Source: CAYLUN01 sp964386865 (GTDB taxonomy: Bacteria; Verrucomicrobiota; Kiritimatiellia; RFP12; UBA1067). From it: a DNA stretch of 64,000 nucleotides. Both the position numbers and the translations under genes were made by a program. The stretch is taken from assembly GCA_964386865.1 (NCBI GenBank), contig CAYLUN010000003.1, forward strand, positions 62,001 to 126,000, written 5' to 3'. The notes under the pieces were generated by a model. That model made no database searches. It was not told where the DNA came from and saw only the letters and a list, made by a program, of their open reading frames with translations. Below are positions 27,672-38,000 of the stretch, piece by piece (positions within the stretch are counted from its first letter, which is position 1; each line of letters begins with the position of its first letter).

Positions 27672-29522
27672 ATGACGGATTGTACCCGATGGGGCATAGC
27701 ATTATCTTTGATTCATGAGCAGCGGCCTCAGACAAGGCGGTTCGGCACGCGCTTCTTGAGTCTGGCGGGACTGAGTCTCGGACTGGGGGTGGCGTTACTC
27801 TCTCAGGGATCCCCCGCCTCTCCCGCTGTCGACCTGCAGCGCCTGCTGGATGCCGCGCTTGCCTCGCATGCCAAGGAAGTCACGCTTCCTCCCGGCATCC
27901 ACCGCGTGAAGTTGGCAACGGCAAAGAGCGCCTACCACCTGACGCTCGCCGGTGCCAAAGACCTCGTCATTCGAGGCGCGGGGGCCACACTGGTCTTTGA
28001 GAACCCGCAGGCGGGGGGCATACTCTTCGAGCGCTGCAGCCGCGTGACGGTATCCGGCCTGACGCTCGACTGGGATCCGCTGCCCTTCACCCAAGGGCGG
28101 ATCACTGCGATCCATTTGGCAGATGCTTGCTATGATATACAGGTTGATGCCGGATATTCCGACGACCCGGACCCACTCGCCAAGGGTGTGCAGGTGTTTC
28201 TCTACGACCCGGAGACGTGGCGGCTGAAGCGCGGAGGATATGAGATGTTTGATGTCGGGGTTACCCGTGTGAGCCAAGGCCTCTTGCGGTTGCGCTTCAA
28301 GAGTGCCCAGCCCATACGTGCCAGCACCGCAGCCGTGGGCGATTGGGTGGTTGCGGGTCTGCGGAAAAAGATTGGGATGCGCATGCTGGAGTGCGAGGGG
28401 ATGGCTGTTGAAGGGGTGACGATCTGGGCTGCGCCCGGCATCGCCCTGCAGGAGGCGGGCGGCGCAGGCGGAAGCCGCTATACGTATACGGTTACGCCCG
28501 GGCCTGCACCGGCAGGCGGCCCGGCACGGTTAATGAGCACGGATGCCGACGCGTTCAACAGCACGAGTGTCCACCAGGGGCCGGTTGTTGAGAACTGTCT
28601 TTTCGAAGCACAGGGCGACGATGGGGTTGCGATCAAAGGCACCTATGTCCTCATCGCGGAGGAGGCGACTTCCGGGACACTGAGGATCTCGCCCAAACAC
28701 GAGATGGTTTATCGCGCAGGCGACCGGCTGCGGGTTTACGGCGGGCGGGAATACCAGCTCAAGGGGAAGGCCACGATAACGGCTGTTCAAAAGGCGGAAG
28801 CGCCAGCCGGCGCTGGATTGGAGGCGCTTCGCGCGTGTTGGCAGCGGTATCGCGAGGATCTACCTGGCAAACGGTATTACACGCTGACGTTGGATCATCC
28901 GATCCAGGCGGAGATGGGAGATCTGGCTAGCTCGCCGGATTGGGACGGGAGCGGCTTCATCATCCGGAACAATGTGATCCGCTACTGCCGTGGCCGGGGG
29001 ATGATCGTTAAGGCTTCGGACGGACTGATCGAAAGCAACCGGGTCGAGAACATCACCGGTACCGGGATCTGTCTGGGGCCGGAGTTCGCCTATTGGATGG
29101 AAAGCGATTACGTCCAAAATGTGAGTGTGCGAGGCAACCGTCTGCACGCTGTCGGGATCGGGGCAGACTGTACCAAGAATGAACGATCCATTTATGTGGG
29201 GGCGATCACGGTGTGCGCAGCGACGCCAGACAAGCAGGTGCCGGGAGGAACAGGCAACCGCAACTTGGTCATTGAAGGTAACGACATGGAGGCGAGCGGC
29301 GGCATCGGGATGATGATTGCCTGTGCCTCCGATGTCGTGGTACGCAGCAACCGCGTCGGGACGACGCGTGCCCTTGGAGCCATGGTCGGTGGGGCGAAGT
29401 ATGGGGTCGATCCGGACGCGGCCATCTATTTGACTGCGTCCGCACGCGTGCGGTTCGAAGGCAACCATGTGGGCGGAAAAGGCATTGTGTTTGGGACTAA
29501 CGTGGTGGAAACTGTACGGTAA
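27672..29522 (+). CDS. Secreted right-handed beta-helix protein, possibly GH110-like
   Basis: This is a 616-residue protein from the ATG at 27672, with AAGAAGG upstream. After a polar N-terminus there is a hydrophobic segment (LSLAGLSLGLGVALLSQGSPA), a signal peptide or anchor. The body is made of parallel beta-helix coils (LVIRGAGATLVFENP, VTVSGLTLDWDP, FIIRNNVIRYCRGRGMIVKASDGLIESNRVENITGTGI). The stretch DADAFNSTSVHQGPVVENC, with EAQGDDGVAIKGTYV, resembles the acidic active-site strands of GH110 alpha-1,3-galactosidases; Asp residues in DADAF and QGDDG would be candidates. It is separated from the preceding operon by 117 bases and followed by another beta-helix gene. The GH110 link is tentative; pectate-lyase-like or another polysaccharide enzyme is the alternative. 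Confidence 0.62.
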   Translation: MTDCTRWGIALSLIHEQRPQTRRFGTRFLSLAGLSLGLGVALLSQGSPASPAVDLQRLLDAALASHAKEVTLPPGIHRVKLATAKSAYHLTLAGAKDLVIRGAGATLVFENPQAGGILFERCSRVTVSGLTLDWDPLPFTQGRITAIHLADACYDIQVDAGYSDDPDPLAKGVQVFLYDPETWRLKRGGYEMFDVGVTRVSQGLLRLRFKSAQPIRASTAAVGDWVVAGLRKKIGMRMLECEGMAVEGVTIWAAPGIALQEAGGAGGSRYTYTVTPGPAPAGGPARLMSTDADAFNSTSVHQGPVVENCLFEAQGDDGVAIKGTYVLIAEEATSGTLRISPKHEMVYRAGDRLRVYGGREYQLKGKATITAVQKAEAPAGAGLEALRACWQRYREDLPGKRYYTLTLDHPIQAEMGDLASSPDWDGSGFIIRNNVIRYCRGRGMIVKASDGLIESNRVENITGTGICLGPEFAYWMESDYVQNVSVRGNRLHAVGIGADCTKNERSIYVGAITVCAATPDKQVPGGTGNRNLVIEGNDMEASGGIGMMIACASDVVVRSNRVGTTRALGAMVGGAKYGVDPDAAIYLTASARVRFEGNHVGGKGIVFGTNVVETVR

Positions 29523-29609
29523 AACAGAAAACACAGCCAGCACTCTGGATGGAGGGGGGCGATATCAAGTTCTCAAACTGCTAAACGGCTTATTATGATC
29601 AAGGACATT

Positions 29610-31085
29610 ATGAAGCGTAATACGCTCAGGATCACTTTCAGTTGTCTTCTGGTATCTGGGGTCGTAAGGGCTCGCGACTTATATGTGGATCACGACAAAG
29701 GTGTGGACACTGCCGATGCGCTCGCCGTCGCTCGCGTTGCGACGAGCGCTTCCGGGCCGGTTAAGACAATCGCTCGCGCCGTAGCGCTGGCGCGGGCTGG
29801 CGACACGGTTCATCTGGCCGCGACGGAACGTGCGTATCACGATTCAATCAACCTGCACAGCCGGGCTGGCGAGCCGGGGCGACCGATCGTGATCGACGGA
29901 CACGGTGCCGTTTTGACCGGCTGTGACCCGCTACGCCCTGCGGACTGGCAGGAAGCAGGCCCTGGGCTATTTCGCAGCGACACCCTGTATGCGGCTATCA
30001 AAGGACAGCCCTTCATCATCGACCGCGTCTATTTTCTCTTTCAGGGCGATATGCGGCACATGGGGCGTACGAGTAAGGGGCCCAAGGCTCCGTTCAAGAA
30101 GCCAGCCGACCTGCAACCGGGTGAATGGACGTTTGTTGAAGGTGAGAACGTGTTCTATGTCCGGATCGCACCCGGGCAGTCGCTCGCTGACGCGCACATC
30201 GAGATTCCCTACCGCCTAAACGGCATCGCCATACACGGCAAAGGTAACGCGCACCTCATGATCCGGAATCTGACGGCCACGCACTTCCTGAATGACGGCT
30301 TCAACATTCATAACGAAAGCCAAGACCTTCGCTTCGAAAATATCCGGGCGGTCGAGAATGGCGATGACGGGTTCAGCGCGCATGAGACCTGCCAGATGGA
30401 AGTCGTCGGACTTGTGGCGATTGGGAACTCAACGGGTGTGTGCAATATTCAGCAGGCGGTCTGTAAACTGACTAACGTCTATCTGGGCGGAAATCACGGC
30501 TATGACTTCTTCGGTTGCCAGGGTACCCAGTTCGAGATCCGTAACGCAATCATCGACAGTTCGGCTGCTGCGACGCCCGTTGTGATACGAGGGCACCCGA
30601 AAACAGCGCAGACTTGCCGAGTCACGCTTGACAATGTGCTCATCCGCTATTCGGGAGTCGAGCGGAAGAGGCTTGAGGTTGCGCCGAACGGCGTGCTGGA
30701 AGCGAACCGGGTGACGAGCGTGGGGCTCTCATGGCTTGTCGCGGGCACGGTGAGTGCCAAAGAAAGCGTCATCCGTGGGTCGCCGGAGGCCGGTCTGGAG
30801 TGCGTCACAGGTGCGGTCTGGAAGGGGGAGAACTGCGTCTACGACCTAGCACGAGTGCGAATGGAGGGGCGGCGATTTCAGCCTGAAGAGTTTCTGGCCT
30901 ATGGCCTAGCTGCGGGACAGGCAGCACGCTCACGCTGGCAATCTTTTGGCTCTAACCAGGTTGAGAGGTTGCTAAACGGGCCCGGACAGGCCGTTCCCGG
31001 CATAGGCGCTGACTTTGACGCGATCGTGTTTCCGTCCATACAGGCGGGTGGTATGTGCCCGGGCGCTCTGAAGGGGCGTCCGTGA
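29610..31085 (+). CDS. Secreted right-handed parallel beta-helix protein
   Basis: This is a 491-residue protein. The ATG at 29610 (MKRNTLRITFSCLLVSGVVRA) is preferred to 29595 because AAGGA precedes it and it gives a clean signal peptide. The mature part opens RDLYVDHDKGVDTADALAV, a common start of secreted beta-helix domains with Asp-rich metal-binding loops. It continues with coil repeats (PIVIDGHGAVLTG, LMIRNLTATHFLNDGFNIHNESQDLRFENIRAVENGDDGFSAHE). It resembles the PF13229 type of beta-helix found in polysaccharide lyases and epimerases. No lyase family can be fixed by eye. It follows the other beta-helix gene after 87 bases and precedes giant protein paralogue B. Confidence 0.65.
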   Translation: MKRNTLRITFSCLLVSGVVRARDLYVDHDKGVDTADALAVARVATSASGPVKTIARAVALARAGDTVHLAATERAYHDSINLHSRAGEPGRPIVIDGHGAVLTGCDPLRPADWQEAGPGLFRSDTLYAAIKGQPFIIDRVYFLFQGDMRHMGRTSKGPKAPFKKPADLQPGEWTFVEGENVFYVRIAPGQSLADAHIEIPYRLNGIAIHGKGNAHLMIRNLTATHFLNDGFNIHNESQDLRFENIRAVENGDDGFSAHETCQMEVVGLVAIGNSTGVCNIQQAVCKLTNVYLGGNHGYDFFGCQGTQFEIRNAIIDSSAAATPVVIRGHPKTAQTCRVTLDNVLIRYSGVERKRLEVAPNGVLEANRVTSVGLSWLVAGTVSAKESVIRGSPEAGLECVTGAVWKGENCVYDLARVRMEGRRFQPEEFLAYGLAAGQAARSRWQSFGSNQVERLLNGPGQAVPGIGADFDAIVFPSIQAGGMCPGALKGRP

Positions 31086-31114
31086 GCGGTTCTGCACACG
31101 CTGGCGGTTTGAAG

Positions 31115-31153
31115 AAAATGACATCTAGTTTGTAGCCAATGACGTGGACTATC
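31115..31153. promoter_or_regulatory. 39-bp element shared with 11765-11803, upstream of giant paralogue B
   Basis: This is the second copy of the element described at 11765-11803, with 29 of 39 identical positions and no gaps. It lies about 90 bases before the start codon at 31245. Neither flanking sequence is otherwise similar, so the conservation is local. The rest of the 31086-31244 spacer is AT-richer than the surrounding genes. Confidence 0.5.
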
Positions 31154-31244
31154 ATGTGGCAATGTGAGAAAATTAAAGCGTTTTTACGGTTATAGGTTGT
31201 GCACGTGGATTGAGCGGTGAACGGTTGTCAAAGGAGATACGTTT

Positions 31245-34200
31245 ATGAAAATGCTGCAAGCGAAATACGCAGGGCTGAGTCTCGTTGCGGTGATCGGCTT
31301 TTTCATGGCAGGTGTGTTGGGCACGGCGAGGGCTGCGACCTATTACTGGGACTCCACGGCAACGGCTGGCTATCAGCCTGGCACTAACACCTGGGAGAGT
31401 GCCTTTTGGTCGCTGAACGGCACCTCTTTGGTGACGTGGCCGGGTGGCAGCACCAACAACGCGTTCTTCGGCACAAGCGCGGGCGCAAACGCGGTTACCA
31501 TTAGCGGCACGGTCGACGTGAATCAGTTAGGGCTTGGCTGGACAGGGGCGGGCGTCAACTCCACGTTTAACAGCATTTCTAACGGCACGTTGCGGATCGG
31601 CGCGGGCGGCGTGATCTGTGCCGGCGACAAAAACAGTACCGATAATCAAGCCATCTGGTCAGATGTTGTTTTGACCGCCAATCAGGTCTGGAACACGACG
31701 GCCGCGCTTTGGGTACATGGTGCGATCTCCGGCAATTATACCTTGACGAAGGTTAACACGGCGGGTAATGCCTTAAACGTGTACAGCGGCAACAGTACCT
31801 ATTCAGGCGGGACGCTGTTTAATGGAGGTGTGATCAAATATCTGGGGTCGGCCAGCGGCACGCCGCTGGGCACGGGAGGCATCACCTTTAATAGCGGTAC
31901 GACAACCAATGCCAGTTGGCTTTACCTCACGCCCGGTGGCAGCGGCAGTGCTATTGCGCTGACCGGCGGTACGGACGGCGGCAACCTGATCGCCTTCGAC
32001 GGCTACTCACGCATTTATCTCGCCAAAGGTTCTCAGAGTAGCGTGTCCTACACCTTCGGCAACGCCGCAGATACAGGCAGCGTCTTCAGCCGCCTTGGCA
32101 AGGGTACGCTGTCCGTAGGCAATTCCACAACGGCCAATCCAGGCGGTGTAATCGGAGATGCCAACGGCAAGATTCTCATCGCTAATGGCGCGACCGGCGT
32201 GCCGAGCTGCAACGGGATGGTGGATGCCTATATCACAACAGAGACGATGGGCTCTCAGTGGAATTTCGATTTCCTGCAGTACGATGCGGTCAACGGCTTA
32301 GCCAATCTTTCGTATGATTTGAACGCACCCAATGCGAAGTGGGCAGGCGTTCAGGACAATACCAAGAAAGTCAAGGTGCCTAACGCCACCTATCCGATTC
32401 TGACCAATAGTGCGTCCATCTATGCGTTGAACCTGCAGCAGACCAGTACGCTGACCCTGAGTAACAACGCGGTGTTGTCCATTGGCAATGGTGTGCAACC
32501 TGCCGGGCTTATTGTACATAACGGCCCGATTCGCAGCGCGGGCGATTCCCTCGCCAGTAAGATTGATTTCGGAACCAGCGAGGGCATTATTTACAATGGC
32601 CAGAACGCTACTATCGCGACACCCATCGACGGAAGTGCGGGTGTGACAGTCAATGCAGGCGGCGGCAATACCATCGCGCTCACCTTGACCGCCGCCAACA
32701 CCTATACCGGCCCGACTACCATTCTGTACAGCGGTTTGACACTCACCAACGGCGGCAGCCTCGCCGCTGGCTCGCCGGTGACCGTCTACAATGGAGGTGT
32801 TCTGAACGTCAATAGTGGCGGCACCGTGAATGGTGTCATCACCAACAACGGCACGGTGACGGTGAACGCGGGTGCTTGCTTGAACAGCGCGCTCGCCAAC
32901 AACGGCACTGCGACGGTGAACGGCGGTACGGTTGGAAGCATCTTAAACAGCGGCACGCTGACGATCAACTGCGCGGATGTCGCCACGGTCGGCAGTCAAG
33001 TCACCAGTTCAGGAGCAGGCACCATCAGCTCCAGCGGCAACGGTACGGCCACCCTGAATATGGCAACCGGCAGCAATTCAATCAATGTCATCAAGAATGT
33101 TTCCACGACCGGTACGCTGATCCTGAACGGCGCTGGCTCCACGAATGTCGTGGCGACGTTGGGGTACAACACGGGCAAGGCTTGGACGCTGACCGTCAAC
33201 GGCGGCGTGTGGAACGTGGGCACCCAAGGTTTTAATGGTACGGGTAGTCAAAATGGCGGCACTTTTAACATCAATGGCGGCGCGAATTACACGGTCACAA
33301 GTATGCGCTATGGCGCTCACGGTACCTTCAATGTCGGCGGCGTCGGCGGCTCTGGCACGTTGAACCTTGTAGACCCCACCTCCGAAAACGGGCCGGGCCT
33401 GGGTTTCGCAGTCAACGCTCTGAACCAGGGCATCGTGTCACTAGGAGCGCGTCTGGGCACGTTCACCCTCTCGCTCAGCCAGAACAACACGGTGGCCGTG
33501 ACCAATTCGGTGACGGTGCAGAGCGGAGGTTCAATTACTGTTCCTGGCAATATGACTCTTGGCGGCGGCACGGCCATGGGCGCCGGCGGTTCGGAGTATG
33601 ACTACGTCAGTCTGGTGCCAGGCGGCAAACTGCTGGTCAGTGGCACGATCGCAGTGAACGCTCCCGCCGTGAGCGCAAATACCACGCGTGCCTTCTTCTG
33701 GACGGGTGGCCAACTCACGGCGCTTGCGGTTACGCCTTCGACCAATTTCAACGGAGTGGGCAGCAGTATCGACAGTAACTCCCTGATGAACATTGCGGGC
33801 ACGCTGGCTCCGGGTGATCTTGGCACGCCTGGCAAGACAACCGTCAACGGTGGTTATTCGAACGCGCTAGCAGCCGTGTTGGCGCTCGACATCGGCGGTA
33901 CGACACAGGCCAGTGCGTACACCAATGCTGCAAATTACCACGACTATGTCAACGTGAGCGGCGGAGCTGCGCTGATGGCGGGTCGGCTGGACGTGAACCT
34001 GATCAATGCCTATGTTCCAGCCACAACGGTGACCAAGTTCACCGTGCTGGCCGCGACCGGATCCGCCGGGGCGCTGGCGGGCGGCTTCTCGAACGTGCCG
34101 GACGGCAAGGTCTGGTGCGCCGATGGTTACTCGCGGTTCGACGTGCTGTTCAACACGGCGGCTAAGACGGTGATTCTGTCGAATTACAGCGCCAACGCCT

Positions 34201-34919
34201 GGAACCAGACTTCGGGCGGCACTTGGGACTCGGCCTCCAACTGGAAGCTTGCGGATCCGAGCGGCAGCGACATGGCCGCAGTTTTCGGCACCGCGCTGAG
34301 CTCGTCGGGGCAGGTCACGCTGGATGTGGCCCGCACGGTACGCGGTCTGCTCTTCACCAACAGCGCGGCGTCCTACACGATCGCGGGCGCGGGCTCGCTG
34401 ACGCTTCAGGGCGACGCGCTGACCGCGCCGCGGCTCGCGGTCGCGGCGGGCAGTCACACGATCAGCGTGCCGCTGGCGCTGACGGGCGCGACCACGATCG
34501 CTGTGGACGGGCTGGCTGGCCTGCTCTCCCTCACGGGCGGGCTCACGGGCGGCCAGGCCGTGACCAAGACAGGCACCGGCACGCTGGCGCTCGGCGGCGT
34601 GAACACGCTGGGCACGGTGACCGTCAGCGCGGGCACGGTGCGGCTGGCATCGGGCACGACCACAGCCAACTCGCTCACCCTCGCCCCGGGCGCGACGTTC
34701 GACTTTGTCGCCGGCACGCTTTACATCCAGAAGGGTGTGGCGGGCGGCGCGATCGACACCGTGAGCGAGGTGAATGCGGCCATCACAGCAAACACCATCA
34801 CGCTGCGCGGCAGCAACGCCACTCCTGCGGACTTCAAGGTCACGGAAGAGACCATCCGCTCGGCCGTGTACGTCAAGGTCATGAAGACGAGCACGGGCAC
34901 GCTGATCAGGATGCTGTGA
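31245..34919 (+). CDS. Giant secreted protein with autotransporter-associated beta-strand repeats, paralogue B
   Basis: This is a 1224-residue protein. The ATG at 31245 follows AAAGGAG with 7-8 bases of spacing. A signal peptide (MKMLQAKYAGLSLVAVIGFF...GTARA) precedes ATYYWDSTATAGYQPGTNTWE. The body is rich in Gly, Thr, Asn and Ser and has beta-strand repeats such as ALTLTAANTYTGPTTILYSG and VTVYNGGVLNVNSGG, predicting a long beta-helix. Residues about 960-1224 align with the C-terminus of the 11892-15443 protein (ADPSGSDMAAVFGTALSSSG, ARTVRGLLFTNSAASYTIAG). No barrel, sorting tag or catalytic motif is evident. Codon use is less GC-biased at third positions than the flanking operons. A surface adhesin or matrix role is likely. 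Confidence 0.85.
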   Translation: MKMLQAKYAGLSLVAVIGFFMAGVLGTARAATYYWDSTATAGYQPGTNTWESAFWSLNGTSLVTWPGGSTNNAFFGTSAGANAVTISGTVDVNQLGLGWTGAGVNSTFNSISNGTLRIGAGGVICAGDKNSTDNQAIWSDVVLTANQVWNTTAALWVHGAISGNYTLTKVNTAGNALNVYSGNSTYSGGTLFNGGVIKYLGSASGTPLGTGGITFNSGTTTNASWLYLTPGGSGSAIALTGGTDGGNLIAFDGYSRIYLAKGSQSSVSYTFGNAADTGSVFSRLGKGTLSVGNSTTANPGGVIGDANGKILIANGATGVPSCNGMVDAYITTETMGSQWNFDFLQYDAVNGLANLSYDLNAPNAKWAGVQDNTKKVKVPNATYPILTNSASIYALNLQQTSTLTLSNNAVLSIGNGVQPAGLIVHNGPIRSAGDSLASKIDFGTSEGIIYNGQNATIATPIDGSAGVTVNAGGGNTIALTLTAANTYTGPTTILYSGLTLTNGGSLAAGSPVTVYNGGVLNVNSGGTVNGVITNNGTVTVNAGACLNSALANNGTATVNGGTVGSILNSGTLTINCADVATVGSQVTSSGAGTISSSGNGTATLNMATGSNSINVIKNVSTTGTLILNGAGSTNVVATLGYNTGKAWTLTVNGGVWNVGTQGFNGTGSQNGGTFNINGGANYTVTSMRYGAHGTFNVGGVGGSGTLNLVDPTSENGPGLGFAVNALNQGIVSLGARLGTFTLSLSQNNTVAVTNSVTVQSGGSITVPGNMTLGGGTAMGAGGSEYDYVSLVPGGKLLVSGTIAVNAPAVSANTTRAFFWTGGQLTALAVTPSTNFNGVGSSIDSNSLMNIAGTLAPGDLGTPGKTTVNGGYSNALAAVLALDIGGTTQASAYTNAANYHDYVNVSGGAALMAGRLDVNLINAYVPATTVTKFTVLAATGSAGALAGGFSNVPDGKVWCADGYSRFDVLFNTAAKTVILSNYSANAWNQTSGGTWDSASNWKLADPSGSDMAAVFGTALSSSGQVTLDVARTVRGLLFTNSAASYTIAGAGSLTLQGDALTAPRLAVAAGSHTISVPLALTGATTIAVDGLAGLLSLTGGLTGGQAVTKTGTGTLALGGVNTLGTVTVSAGTVRLASGTTTANSLTLAPGATFDFVAGTLYIQKGVAGGAIDTVSEVNAAITANTITLRGSNATPADFKVTEETIRSAVYVKVMKTSTGTLIRML

Positions 34920-34923
34920 TTCT

Positions 34924-35040
34924 TGCGTATCGGTTGTCGGGCGCATGATTTTGGCAGAGCTTCAGCCGAGGGGTTGGCACACGGAGGGTTGCCAAAAGGT
35001 TGATGTGTGTACAGTTTGCGCCCTTGAAAGCGCTCGAATA
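34924..35040 (+). pseudogene. N-terminal remnant of a sugar phosphate isomerase/epimerase gene
   Basis: From the TTG at 34924 the frame reads LRIGCRAHDFGRASAEGLAHG..., matching the start of the isomerase at 41344 (MRIGCRAHDFGR). After a stop and one missing base the homology resumes in another frame as CVQFAPLKALEYD, against CVQLAPFKALTEF in the intact gene. Homology stops at the start codon of the heparinase-like gene. About 40 codons remain, so this is a dead fragment left by deletion or by insertion of the following genes. Confidence 0.75.
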
Positions 35041-38000
35041 TGATCCTAAGAACAATCGTGATAAGTGCCATGGCGTTGATACCCGTCGTGTCAGGGGCGG
35101 AAACGCCGTCTCTGGCTCCGCTCGCCCCGCCACCCCAGGACAAAGGTCTGCCCTACACGCGCTCGGCTCAACCCGCGGCGCTGGATAAGATCAAGGACGG
35201 CGTTGCTGTATTCGCCGGAAGCCGCTACGGCTACGCCAAAGGTTATCGCGTCCGTCTGAGCGACACCGATCTGCTGCAGGCCGAGGCGGTGCTCAAGGAC
35301 GGCAAGGTCTATGTTCCCGGTTCATTCGCCGCAGTGTTGGGCTTGAAGGAGATCAAGCCGGCGGCGGTGCCTACGGAGCTGGCAGCTATTGCCGACCGCT
35401 GGGTCTACGCGCCGGAGGAACTCGCCCCGGGCTCATCGGCCAAGCTCGACTTCCCTCCGCCTGCCGGGCTGCCCTCCCTTGAAGTGCGGGGTTCCACCTA
35501 TTACTCGCTGTCGGACCTCGCGCAAAACAAAGGCATGAAGGTGACGCTGCACCCCCGCGGCCTGCTCTACATCGGCGCAAATGAGTTGATGTTTGGCCCT
35601 CATGAGACGGCTGTGCTGGAGAGCGTCATCACCTTGTTCGACACGCCGGAAAAGTACGCGGACCCGGACATTGCCACGAACTATATTCCGACTCTCAAGC
35701 GCCAAGGAAAATGGACGGATCACGTGAAGGCGACGCCCGCGCAGCTCGCGCTGTTGAACGGCCCGGAAACAAAATGGGAGACCGCGAAGAAGGCCGACTA
35801 CAACTTCACAGGCTTAAACGAGAAGCTGCTGGGCTCCAAGGTGCCGCCGCCCGGCGTCTATCCGCGCCTGCTCTTCAGCCCGGAGGACGTGCCCGCTCTG
35901 GCCGCGCGGCTTCGCGCCAACAGCCTGGGACGGCGCTCGCTGATCGAGATGGAGGTCCTTCTCAAGAAGACCTGGTGGGATCCGGCGAGCAGCGACGGCC
36001 AGGTTTTCGCGAAGCTCGCGACAGGCGACCTGTCGGGCCTCGCTTGGGCGGAGTGCGCGCCCGGCACGCCAGCGTGCTCCGTGCCCCACATGTTCAACGG
36101 GCAGAAGCCGGGCATCCGCAACTCGCATGTCGCGTACGTCCCCGAATGCCTGACCGCCATGGCCCTCTACTGCCTGCTCACGGGCGACGACGCTCACGGC
36201 CGCCAGGCGGCAGCGGCGATCGCGAATTACTACCGGCTGCGCGAGCCCCTGATCGACGAGTGGAACGCGGTCAGCGACTCGGAGTTTGGCAGCGCATACA
36301 CGCGGCCCAATGGTGCTGCCTGCCAGATGGCCGGCAACGGCGGCGCCACGCACTGGCGCGGCATGCACGGGCTGGTGGCGCATATGAACCTCGGGCTGGC
36401 GCTGGATTTCGCGGGTATGTGGATGACGCCCGGCGAGAAGGACCTCATGCGGCGGGTGATCGCCAAAGCGACCTACGGCCGCCGCGCCTATGCGCAGGAC
36501 GCGCCCGCGCGCTTCCGCGACGTCAACTGGGCCGGCTGGGACCTGCCGCACTTCTTGGCGGTCGCCGCAATCGAGGGCCTCGAGGGGTTCGACCGCGAGG
36601 CGTACGCGTCCAACGTCGAGACGGTGCGCGCCTTCTGCGACTGGGGCGTGGACCCCGCGGGCGTCGTATTCGAGAGCAACGGCAAGTCGCCGGGCAGCAT
36701 GCAGTTCGTCGCGCTCTCGCTGGTGACGCTCGCGCGGCGCGGCGAGAACCTCTGGGGCCACCCGCACTGGCGCCGGCTCTTGGAAGCGCAGATCCAGATG
36801 ACCTCGCCGAGCGGCCGCGTGACAGTCAACAGCGGCACGCAGTACGCGCCGCACAGCCGGCAGCCGCTCTCGCTGTCGCTGGTCGACACGTTCAAGGCGT
36901 TTTTCCCCTCAGACCGCCGGGCGGACTACCTGCTGAGCCAGGCGGCCCACCTCTCGCCCGGCGACGAGAGCCTACACCTGTGGCTGCCGGACGGCTCGGA
37001 CGCTGAGGAGTATCGCGCCAGAATGGAGAAGGCGCGCAACCTGCGCCTGCCCAGTCCGAGTTACCCCGGCTTCGTGCGCGGGGTGCTTTATGACGCGGAC
37101 TTCGCGCCAACCGCGCGCGCGGACCTGAACCTGCCGCTGGACTTCAGCGCGCCGACGCACGGCGTATTCTCGAGCTTCAGCGATCGAACCACGAACGCGG
37201 TCTGGATGAACTTAATGGTGCGGCCGAACCACTACCTGGGCGCGGGGCATCACCACGCCGACGCCGGCATGCTCCACTTCTCCGCGCTGGGCGTGGACTG
37301 GATCACCGAGTCAAACCTGTCGCAGGTTTACGACGGCCAGGTGCACAGCCAGGTGCTGGTGGACGGCCTCTCGCAGCCGACCAACCTGCCGGGGTTCGTC
37401 AACGGCTACCAGGCCGCCGCGACCTACGCGGGGGCACGCCTCGGCGCGAGCGGCGCCGCTGCCGCCGCTGACCTCACGGCCGCGTACAGCTACCGCTGGC
37501 TGACGCAGCCGCCGCAGGTGTGGAGCGAGGCCGCGCGCGCCATGGGCTGGGAGCTGGACCCCTCGCCGGCGCTGGCGCGGATCTTCGCCGGCACGGCGCG
37601 CGACAAGCTGCGGCCCTGGTGGCCCAGCTACACCTTCTGCAACTACATCCCGACCTGCCGCGCGCCCTTCAATCCGATGCGCCACGTGCACCGCACCGCC
37701 GGGCTGGTGCGCGGCCCGCACCCGTACGGCTTCGTGCTCGACGACGTGAAGAAGGACGATGCCGCGCGCCTCTACCAGTGGACCGCGATGCTGAACGCCG
37801 GCGTGTGGCAGGCCGAAGTCCCGGGCCTCGCAGCCGGACAGCTCGCGCTGGCCTGCCGGCCGCCGGAGCCCGGCGCCTCGCAGGCGCGCGCGCCGATCCG
37901 GCCGGCGGCGGGCGAGCCGCTGCTGCTGGTGTGCCTGCTGGAGCCGGCCGCCGCCGGCGCGCCGCAGCAACTGGGCGTCAGCGCCGAGCCGGGGCCGCTC

